A model generated the notes under the pieces. The model was not told the DNA's origin. It worked only from the letters and a program-made list of their open reading frames with translations, and made no database searches. The position numbers and the translations under genes were made by a program. This document shows, in pieces, positions 55,795-62,505 of a DNA stretch of 64,000 bases. Origin of the DNA: UBA8919 sp041658185 (GTDB lineage Bacteria > Elusimicrobiota > UBA8919); NCBI GenBank assembly GCA_041658185.1, contig JBBAAR010000012.1:20246-84245 (forward strand). Reading direction: 5' to 3'. Position 1 is the stretch's first letter. Every line of letters begins with the position of its first letter.

Positions 55795-56997
55795 TTATAA
55801 TAAATGTCCGCATTTTTCCTTTTTCGTTTTCAGGTATCTTTCTGCAAATTTTGATTTCGGTTTTATTTTTATCGGAAGCCGTTTTACAACTTTTAGTCCG
55901 TAACCCTCTAATCCTATTATTTTTTTCGGGTTGTTGGTTAAAAGTTTTATGGTTGAAAGTCCCAAATCGCAAAGTATCTGCGCGCCTATCCCGTAATCCC
56001 TTAAATCCGGTTTGAAGCCCAGTTGTATATTCGCTTCAACGGTGTCATAACCCTTGTCTTGTAATTCATATGCTTTTATTTTATTCAGTAATCCGATTCC
56101 CCTTCCCTCCTGATGCATATACAATAAAACTCCGCATCCTTCTTTCTGAATGATCTGCATTGATTTTTCCAACTGTTCGCCGCAATCGCACCGCAGCGAA
56201 TGCAAAGCGTCGCCGGTTAAACATGATGAATGCACTCTGACGACGACGTTTTTTTTATTTTTGACATCTCCTTTTACCAATGCCAGATGATTTTCTTTTT
56301 TTAATTTATCCTGATATAAGTGAAGTATGAAATCGCCGTATCTCGTAGGAAAGTTCGGAATTGTTGCTATTTTCTCAACAAGTTTTTCTGTCTGCCGTCT
56401 GTATTCAATAATCTGCGCGATTGTAATTATTTTTAATTTGTGTTTTTTTGAGAATTTTAGGAGTTGCGTCATTCTTGCCATAGTCCCGTCTTCGTTCATT
56501 ATTTCACAAATTACGCTTGACGGATAAAGTCCTGAAATTTTCGCCATATCAACGCCGGATTCCGTATGCCCTGCTCTAAAGAGCACTCCGCCTTCTTTAT
56601 GTCTTAAAGGGAAAATATGGCCCGGTTTTATTAAATCGTCGGGTTTTGTTTTGGGATTAATAATTGTTTTAACCGTTTGTGCTCTGTCGTGTGCTGAAAT
56701 GCCGGTGGTTATTCCTTTTTTTGAGTCAACCGAGACGGTGAATGCGGCTTCTTTTACTTCAAGTCCGCTTGCTACCATCGGATGAAGTTCCAACTCGTCA
56801 AGCCGTTTCCCTTCTATAGCGATGCATATTAAACCCCGTCCTTCCTTCGCCATAAAATTTATTTTTTCAGGGGTGATTTTTTCGGAAGCATAGACGATAT
56901 CGCCTTCGTTTTCCCTCGCAGGGTCGTCAACGATTATAACCGCCTTGCCTTTTTTGAAATCTTTTATTGCATCTTTAATATCAGAAAATTCAATCAT
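55795..56997 (-). CDS. ribBA: Bifunctional DHBP synthase / GTP cyclohydrolase II
   Basis: 400 residues. The N-terminal half makes 3,4-dihydroxy-2-butanone-4-phosphate: DDPARENEGDIVYASE, TGISAHDRAQTVK and RAGHTESGVDMAKISG. The C-terminal half opens GTP: VRVHSSCLTGDALHSLRCDC (zinc cysteines), LLYMHQEGRGIGLLNKI and LRDYGIGAQIL. Both active sites are intact, so one protein supplies both riboflavin precursors. It overlaps ribE by eight bases. Confidence 0.96.
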   Translation of the reverse strand: MIEFSDIKDAIKDFKKGKAVIIVDDPARENEGDIVYASEKITPEKINFMAKEGRGLICIAIEGKRLDELELHPMVASGLEVKEAAFTVSVDSKKGITTGISAHDRAQTVKTIINPKTKPDDLIKPGHIFPLRHKEGGVLFRAGHTESGVDMAKISGLYPSSVICEIMNEDGTMARMTQLLKFSKKHKLKIITIAQIIEYRRQTEKLVEKIATIPNFPTRYGDFILHLYQDKLKKENHLALVKGDVKNKKNVVVRVHSSCLTGDALHSLRCDCGEQLEKSMQIIQKEGCGVLLYMHQEGRGIGLLNKIKAYELQDKGYDTVEANIQLGFKPDLRDYGIGAQILCDLGLSTIKLLTNNPKKIIGLEGYGLKVVKRLPIKIKPKSKFAERYLKTKKEKCGHLL

Positions 56998-57622
56998 AAA
57001 ATCCCGCCTTTCTTAGCGTCACGGAAGTTATTTTAGTTTCTTCATTATTTTGCTTGAGGATGTATTTTGCAAGGATATCCGTTTCCAAATTGACGGTATC
57101 TCCGATTTTTTTTTCTTTAAGTATTGTGTTTTTTAATGTATGAGGAATTATCGCCGCCGAAAACGAATCCGATTTTTTTCCTATTAGGGCTATCGTTAAA
57201 CTGATTCCGTCAACAGCCACCGAACCCTTTTCTGCTATATATTTTGACAGATTTTCCGGAATTGAAAATTGCCAAATTTCCGAATTCCCTGATTTTTTTA
57301 TTTTTAGTATTTTTCCGGTTCCGTCAATGTGTCCCGTAACGAAATGTCCGCCCAATCTACCATCGGATTTTAATGCCCTCTCAAGATTAACAATGCTCCC
57401 GATTTTTAATTCCCCCAAATTCGTTTTTTTTAATGTCTCTTCGGAAATGTCAGCCGTGAAATCGTGAAATCGTGAAATTGTTAAATTGTTAACTGTTAAA
57501 CAAACACCGCTAACACAAATACTGTCGCCGATTTTTATATCATCAAGTTTTGTCTCGACGGTAATTTGCAGTTTGCTTATTTTTTTTGCAGTTCCCAAAT
57601 CTTCAATTATTCCTGTGAACAT
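56990..57622 (-). CDS. ribE: Riboflavin synthase, alpha subunit
   Basis: 210 residues from MFTGIIEDLGT, the conserved start of the family. A start four codons earlier is not conserved. Two lumazine-binding repeats are visible: first ICVSGVCLTVNNL with the SEETLKKTNLGEL segment, second GHFVTGHIDGTGKI, VAVDGISLTIALI and IPHTLKNTILKEKKIGDTVN (in part). The loop NNLTISRFHDFTADIS is longer than usual and is encoded by GTGAAATCGTGAAATC-like tandem units. It dismutates two lumazines to riboflavin. Also called ribC in some species. Confidence 0.93.
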   Translation of the reverse strand: MFTGIIEDLGTAKKISKLQITVETKLDDIKIGDSICVSGVCLTVNNLTISRFHDFTADISEETLKKTNLGELKIGSIVNLERALKSDGRLGGHFVTGHIDGTGKILKIKKSGNSEIWQFSIPENLSKYIAEKGSVAVDGISLTIALIGKKSDSFSAAIIPHTLKNTILKEKKIGDTVNLETDILAKYILKQNNEETKITSVTLRKAGFYD

Positions 57623-57626
57623 ATTT

Positions 57627-58631
57627 TTACACAAATATCGGATTTGAAAAAATCCATGGTCTAAATCCGAATTTTTTCAGATAACATTCGCATCTATAAA
57701 CGCCTTTGCCGTCGGTTTTTACAATTGCCGTATCAGAAAAACTTTCTGCGAATAAGTTTCCATTTTTAATAATTTTTATTTTTGCCGACCTCGGTATTTT
57801 GGCAATTATTCTATCATTTTCCCTGTAAAATTGAAAGTCCTTTGCATTTGAAAAATAATCGTTTGAGATAAAAGATTTTCCGGTTTTTAAGGCGCTATGA
57901 ATTTTTTCAATATCCGAATCACTTTTTGAAAATGGCTCATCTATTGTTATATGAGTCCGTATAGTTCTAAACGCAAAGTCAAACGGAAAAATTTTTAATT
58001 TTATCCCAAAATACTTTCTAATACTTTCATGATTATCAATTTCTCCTATCCCGTATTTTTTTTCTTTTTGATTTATAGCATCCCATCTTTTGAGTGTTTC
58101 TTTTTTGGGACCTTTAAGAAAATATGCAGGGAAAAGATAACTCAAAAGCGCCGTCGGATAATTTTTCAATGTTTCCTGCCAGTCGGTCTGCAAATCCCAT
58201 ATACAAAAGCCGGTGTAATTTTTTATAAATTCGGACCCGTTAGAATCAGTCCAAGTATTCCATCGGTATGATTTTATATCAAACTTTTTGTTGCCCTCGT
58301 GGTCGGGATGTGCGATAAAACCGTACCCGCCCCGACTGTTCACTTCGTCAATATATTTTTGCGGATTATTTTCCTGTTTATCAACAACGACCGCATTTTT
58401 TATGTCAAAAGCAAGATAATGATTATATCTGGGCGAAATTTCTTCTGCTGCTACAACAAGTGTGTTTTTATGCCAGCCCTCATATTTTTTTGCTTCAATT
58501 GAAAAATGGTCGGTTATGACGATGAAATCAAGTCCGCATCTATTAGCCGATTCAATAATTTCCTCCGGTTTCCTGTGCCCGTCAAACGAATAAAAGGAAT
58601 GAATATGAATTGCCCCGCAGTAATCAAACAT
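57627..58631 (-). CDS. PHP-domain metal-dependent phosphoesterase in the riboflavin operon
   Basis: 334 residues. The PHP set is IHIHSFYSFDGHRKPEEII (H-x-H...DG), DFIVITDHFSIEA, VVAAEEISPRYNHYLAFD and GYGFIAHPDHEG. The C-terminal part is a beta domain with FISNDYFSNAKDFQFY and KIPRSAKIKIIKNG. Family members hydrolyse nucleotides or sugar phosphates. Its position between ribD and ribE, overlapping both neighbours, makes it a candidate for the missing dephosphorylation step of the pathway, which no other gene here provides. Confidence 0.75.
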   Translation of the reverse strand: MFDYCGAIHIHSFYSFDGHRKPEEIIESANRCGLDFIVITDHFSIEAKKYEGWHKNTLVVAAEEISPRYNHYLAFDIKNAVVVDKQENNPQKYIDEVNSRGGYGFIAHPDHEGNKKFDIKSYRWNTWTDSNGSEFIKNYTGFCIWDLQTDWQETLKNYPTALLSYLFPAYFLKGPKKETLKRWDAINQKEKKYGIGEIDNHESIRKYFGIKLKIFPFDFAFRTIRTHITIDEPFSKSDSDIEKIHSALKTGKSFISNDYFSNAKDFQFYRENDRIIAKIPRSAKIKIIKNGNLFAESFSDTAIVKTDGKGVYRCECYLKKFGFRPWIFSNPIFV

Positions 58632-59736
58632 TTAAATAGCCCTCAAACAAGAAATCATTTTCTATTTTTTTTACAGATATATTTTTAACACCCGCGGCAT
58701 TTTTTATGTATTTCATACCGTTAATAATTTTAGGACAAACAAAAAACATAATTTTATCAACCAGTTTTTCCCTTAGAAATGATTGGGCAGTTGTTTCTCC
58801 GCCTTCAACAAGGAGCGACGAAATACCCATTTTTCCGAGTTCAACCAACAGTTTTTTAATATCCAAAAAATTATCCCTTGACAATATAGGGACAAGTTTT
58901 TTTGACGGGAGTTCAATTATATCTATACCCATTTTTTTAAGTTTTTCTTTTTTAGTTTTGTCTGAATTTTTTGATGTTGCAATTATCGTTTTTGATTTAC
59001 CATTTAGTACATTTGTACTAAATGGAATTTTTAACATAGTATCAAGAATTACTCTGACAGGATTTTTTCCAAATTCGTGTGATGTCAGTTTCGGGTTGTC
59101 TTTTAATACCGTATTTATTCCGACCAGTATAGCATCGGTTCGGCTCCGCAATTTATGAACGGTTTCTCTGGATTTTTCAGAACTTATCCATTTTGAATCA
59201 CCGCTCTCCGTTTTTGTTTTACCGTCTAAAGAATATGCCGTTTTAAGAATTACATAAGGTCTTTTTGTTTTGATATATTTAATATATGATTCGTTTAATT
59301 TTTTCGCCGCATCGGACAAAATCCCGACTTTACAGGTTACATTATTTTTATTAAGTTGTAATATTGCTTTGCCGGAAACAGCCGGGTTCGGGTCTTTTGT
59401 TGCAATAACCACTTTTTTTATACCTGCTTTAATTATCTGCGGCACACAAGGCGGAGTTTTTTTATTGTAATGACAGCACGGTTCCAAGTTAACATACATC
59501 GTTGCACCTTTCGGGTTTTTACATTTTTTTAATGCCTCAACTTCCGCATGATTTCCTCCAAAATACCTGTGATAACCTGTTGAAAGAATTTTTCCGTTTT
59601 TTACTATTACACAGCCAACCATAGGATTAGGACTAACTTTGCCCATCCCTTTCTTGGCAAGTTCTATTGCCAGTTGCATATACTTTATGTCTTTATCTGT
59701 GTAATCTGTGTTTTGCTTCCGTGTACTCTGTGCCAT
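58624..59736 (-). CDS. ribD: Bifunctional pyrimidine deaminase / reductase
   Basis: 370 residues. The deaminase half has SPNPMVGCVIVKNG, GGNHAEVEAL and EPCCHYNKKTPPCV (zinc site HAE...PCxxxxxxPxC). The reductase half has SLDGKTKTESGDSKWISSEK, LRSRTDAILVGINTVLKDNP and GISSLLVEGGETTAQSFL. The first 18 residues (MAQSTRKQNTDYTDKDIK) are not family-like and come from an ACACAGATTACACAGAT-type repeat. No ribosome site precedes the ATG, so translation may begin at the internal ATG (Y-M-Q-L-A). A 26-bp palindrome is read in frame as PFSTNVLNGK. Confidence 0.94.
   Translation of the reverse strand: MAQSTRKQNTDYTDKDIKYMQLAIELAKKGMGKVSPNPMVGCVIVKNGKILSTGYHRYFGGNHAEVEALKKCKNPKGATMYVNLEPCCHYNKKTPPCVPQIIKAGIKKVVIATKDPNPAVSGKAILQLNKNNVTCKVGILSDAAKKLNESYIKYIKTKRPYVILKTAYSLDGKTKTESGDSKWISSEKSRETVHKLRSRTDAILVGINTVLKDNPKLTSHEFGKNPVRVILDTMLKIPFSTNVLNGKSKTIIATSKNSDKTKKEKLKKMGIDIIELPSKKLVPILSRDNFLDIKKLLVELGKMGISSLLVEGGETTAQSFLREKLVDKIMFFVCPKIINGMKYIKNAAGVKNISVKKIENDFLFEGYLNV
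59000..59025. repeat. 26-bp perfect palindrome inside ribD, ACAAATGT core
   Basis: Arms CCATTTAGTACA / TGTACTAAATGG around TT. Same core and arm length class as 25349-25372, with different but mutually complementary stem bases. Confidence 0.7.
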
Positions 59737-59743
59737 ATAAATA

Positions 59744-59775
59744 AAAAATCCCCAAACGACTACACTGCTTCGGGG
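59744..59775 (-). terminator. Riboswitch expression-platform terminator
   Basis: On the minus strand CCCCGAA and TTTGGGG pair around a 12-base loop, followed by ATTTTTT. It stands between the FMN aptamer and the ribD start, so FMN binding can be expected to favour it. Confidence 0.6.
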
Positions 59776-59803
59776 AATTGGAAAACAAAAACTTTTTAGT
59801 GTG

Positions 59804-59933
59804 ACTCTTCTATCATCCGGACTTTACCGTCGGTATCTGAATTTCACAGATTCGGAGCCGATATTATATCGACTTTAGCGGACTGTCACCGCCGGTCGGG
59901 AATTCCTGTTTAGGTCACCCAACCCCGAAGAGC
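59804..59933 (-). promoter_or_regulatory. FMN riboswitch (RFN element)
   Basis: The minus strand contains the RFN signatures in order: CTTCGGGGTTGGGTGACC, AGGAATTCCCGACCGGCGGT, GACAGTCCGCTAAAG, a variable stem (TCGATATAATATCGG), CTGTGAAATTCAG, ACCGACGGTAAAGTCCGGAT and GATAGAAGAG. Both conserved GGCGGT-A-AGTCCGC and GACGGT-AAAGTCCGGAT strands are present. It precedes ribD by about 65 bases and should shut the riboflavin operon at high FMN. Confidence 0.93.
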
Positions 59934-60007
59934 GTTATAATTATACAAAAAATAAAATAAATGTCAAGAAAAAAATGTCATCGGTGCGGGGTATAATTGG
60001 AGGACTA

Positions 60008-60256
60008 TTATTTAGGCCGACCGGGATGTTTAAGTTGTTCTGCGATTTTTACAAGTTCGTCTAACAGTTCTTTCGGGGATTTTTTTAATAATATCTGATA
60101 TTTTTTTTACTTCTACACTATCAACACTTGCCCGGGCGAACACCCGGGCATATGGAACACCGCCTCTTTGCCGTCTTTTCTGGCAACCACTTTATAGACG
60201 GTCTTCTCTTTGAAGTTCCAGCCGAGTTTTTTTTCAAAAATAACACCACATAACAT
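60008..60256 (-). pseudogene. Decayed gene with frameshifts, unidentified
   Basis: In the 564-bp gap between ribD and the PorV gene the minus strand reads MLCGVIFEKKLGWNFKEKTV and then KVVARKDGKEAVFHMPG in one frame, ASVDSVEVKKISDIIKK in a second, and SPKELLDELVKIAEQLKHPG with RPK and stop in the first again, after in-frame TAG and TAA. The join lies at a GC palindrome CCCGGGCGAACACCCGGG (60131-60148). It looks like one small basic protein disrupted by a palindrome and small indels. Family unknown. Confidence 0.5.
60131..60148. repeat. 18-bp GC-rich palindrome
   Basis: CCCGGGCG-AA-CACCCGGG, nearly perfect, located at the point where the reading frame of the decayed gene changes. Confidence 0.6.
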
Positions 60257-60300
60257 CGGTATAAACCCATGCTAATTCGTTATTTTTTTTAACCCGACCA

Positions 60301-61944
60301 TTATTTTTTAAGTATTATGATTTCAACCCTTCTGTTCTGCTCTCTTCCGACGGAAGTTTTGTTGTCAGCTATTGGTTTTTCCTCGCCGTAACCCACCGCT
60401 TTTAGTCGGTTAGTATCTACTCCATATTTTAATATAAAAACATTAACTATCGCCTGTGCCCTCTTCACAGATAATTTTTGATTATATGCGTTGCTCCCTA
60501 AACTGTCCGTATGTCCCTCAACTACTACATTATTTTCCTGGTAATCCTGCATAAGTTTTACCACTTCGTTCAGAGATGAATAAGAGGCGGGTTTTAATTC
60601 TGCCTTGCCTGAATCAAAAAGTACCGACGATGCAAGATTAACAACCAACCCCCTTTTTTCCTCTTTAATAATAATGGTTTTTGACGGCTCGGCAGGTTTC
60701 TCGGCAACTTTTTTCAGTTGGAAATCGGTTTTTACCGGCTGATATTCTTTTACTTCAATATCTGCCTCTTCGGTAATATAGCCGTCTTTCCAAATCTTAA
60801 CGGTATATTTACCCACCGGCAAAAGGTCGGTCTGATATTTTCCGTTGTCATCGGTATAAACCTCGGCTATCCCTTTATTATTTTGTATAATTTTTATAGT
60901 TGCACCCTGCACGGGTTTGTTGTCCTCTCCCGTAATTTCCCCCGTAACATAATTATTCATCTTTTTTACAGGAACAGTTTTCGTTTCACCAGGGCCGCCA
61001 AACTTTGCAAGCAGTGATATTCTGTGTGTGTCGCCTAACTCACCAAAAGGAACAAACGCATAATCAAAAGAATATTCCCTGATTGAAAATCCGAAACCCG
61101 CAGAAAGTCCGTCTATCGCATCGTAGCCCTTTGTGTTTGTTTTGTAGCCGACCCTCCCTGAAAGCAGAATGTTTTTGCCAAACTTGCGGGAGTATTCGCT
61201 CCCAAAATTTGTGCGAACATCAGTATCTATTGTTTTATTTATATCTAACGCTAATATAATCGCAGAGTTTACTCTGCGCAAAATGTTGTAAGAGCAGCCG
61301 ACTTTTATATTCATCGGCAGCGGGTCGCTCTCGTCAATAAATTTCATTTTTGTGCCGATGTTCTGCACAACCACCCCGATTTTTAACCTTTCATTTTTGA
61401 TTTTTAATTTGTCATACATTCCGCCGATATCAACTGCAAACGCCGTCCCTGTTTCATCCTCCAAATTTGATGAAATGTATTTGATGTTTATTCCAACCGG
61501 AATATCCTTCACTTTTCTTGAGTATGAAATCGTCGCCGCCATATCGGAGGGCTTGTATGTCTCATTCAAACGATTATCATACTCGTCATATTCCTCTATT
61601 GCTTTCATACTAAGATAATTCAGCCCAAGCCCGAACGTGCCGATTTTCGTAGGATGTGCATACCCAAGATGTTCGTAACTTATATCCTGAAACCAGATTG
61701 CGTGCATCAATGAGATTTCTTTTGAAGAAACATAATTCAGTCCCGCAGGATTCCAGTATATTGCGCTGACATCATCTGATGTCACACCGGTTTCGCCCAT
61801 AGCGATGTTTTTTGCGCCGATTGCGATTTTGAGAAATGATGCTGTAGTAGTTCCGGGACCGATAGCATATGTAGTTGCTTGATTTATCAAGCACATAAGC
61901 CCAATAAATTGGGCAACTACAAATAATCTAAATGTTTTTTTAAT
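60301..61944 (-). CDS. PorV/PorQ-like outer-membrane protein fused to an OmpA domain
   Basis: About 547 residues if started at ATT (61944) after GGGAGAG, or 531 from the first ATG (61896). The longer form gives a proper signal peptide (KKTFRLFVVAQFIGLMCLIN, then QATTYA), the shorter does not. The barrel part has GAKNIAMGETGVTSDDVSAI and YWNPAGLNYV, the PorV-type start. A carboxypeptidase-like beta domain follows (GEDNKPVQGATIKIIQNN), then a C-terminal OmpA domain with VVEGHTDSLGSNAYNQKLS and RVEIIILKK that binds peptidoglycan. The segment DKLKIKNERLKIGV is repeat-type. A 50-bp palindrome lies in the signal-peptide codons. Confidence 0.82.
   Translation of the reverse strand: MKKTFRLFVVAQFIGLMCLINQATTYAIGPGTTTASFLKIAIGAKNIAMGETGVTSDDVSAIYWNPAGLNYVSSKEISLMHAIWFQDISYEHLGYAHPTKIGTFGLGLNYLSMKAIEEYDEYDNRLNETYKPSDMAATISYSRKVKDIPVGINIKYISSNLEDETGTAFAVDIGGMYDKLKIKNERLKIGVVVQNIGTKMKFIDESDPLPMNIKVGCSYNILRRVNSAIILALDINKTIDTDVRTNFGSEYSRKFGKNILLSGRVGYKTNTKGYDAIDGLSAGFGFSIREYSFDYAFVPFGELGDTHRISLLAKFGGPGETKTVPVKKMNNYVTGEITGEDNKPVQGATIKIIQNNKGIAEVYTDDNGKYQTDLLPVGKYTVKIWKDGYITEEADIEVKEYQPVKTDFQLKKVAEKPAEPSKTIIIKEEKRGLVVNLASSVLFDSGKAELKPASYSSLNEVVKLMQDYQENNVVVEGHTDSLGSNAYNQKLSVKRAQAIVNVFILKYGVDTNRLKAVGYGEEKPIADNKTSVGREQNRRVEIIILKK
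61871..61920. repeat. 50-bp compound palindrome within the PorV signal-peptide codons
   Basis: GTAGTTG and CAACTAC are the outer arms. Inside are two hairpins, CTTGATTTATCAAG and CCCAATAAATTGGG. The whole unit is read in frame as part of the hydrophobic core of the signal peptide. Confidence 0.8.
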
Positions 61945-61957
61945 AAACTCTCCCTTG

Positions 61958-62482
61958 CTATTTTATAACTGCGAATTTCCCTTTTGCTTTGTTGCCTGAA
62001 TTATCCGTTATCAGATAGATATACACGCCTGACGCAAGTTTGTCGCCATCCTTATTTACAACATCATATGGAAGTTCACCATCAGGTGTATCTTCCTCTT
62101 TATCATATACAAATTCGCCGGCTATATTGAACACTTTCAGTTTCGTGTGAGTTGTCAGCCGTGAGAATGTTATTTTTGTATGTCCTTTAGACGGCTTGTA
62201 AGGATTCGGATAACAATGAGCTTTTGTTAAGTCATTTTCAAGTTTAGATTCCATCGCTACGGATAAATCGCCGGTCATCTCATAATCCCCGCCGGACATT
62301 TTTGTTGCACCAAGGTCACTTTTGATTGATTGCTGTAGAGTATAATCACCGCCGGCTGTTTTTGATGTAATACCTACAATTTCGCCAAGTAAAACGAGAT
62401 AGTTATGGTTTGAAATCACCGCAACAGCAATTCCCGCAAGAAATATCAACCCGATAATTAAAATGATTTTTTTATTAAGCAT
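61958..62482 (-). CDS. Exported protein with FlgD-like/type-A C-terminal sorting-like domain
   Basis: 174 residues from MLNKKIILIIGLIFLAGIAV, supported by GAGGG seven bases upstream. A nine-codon extension is not needed. After the signal peptide come two glycine-rich repeats (TAGGDYTLQQSIKSDLGATK and MSGGDYEMTGDLSVAMES). The C-terminus CYPNPYKPSKGHTKITFSRL, then LKVFNIAGEFVYD, LASGVYIYLITD and KGKFAVIK, is the FlgD/T9SS-like pattern (P-N-P ... V-x-N-x-x-G-x ... G-V-Y) seen in extracellular proteins of several diderm phyla. It lies directly after the repeat protein. Confidence 0.7.
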   Translation of the reverse strand: MLNKKIILIIGLIFLAGIAVAVISNHNYLVLLGEIVGITSKTAGGDYTLQQSIKSDLGATKMSGGDYEMTGDLSVAMESKLENDLTKAHCYPNPYKPSKGHTKITFSRLTTHTKLKVFNIAGEFVYDKEEDTPDGELPYDVVNKDGDKLASGVYIYLITDNSGNKAKGKFAVIK

Positions 62483-62505
62483 AATTCCCTCAACTTTTAT
62501 TATTT

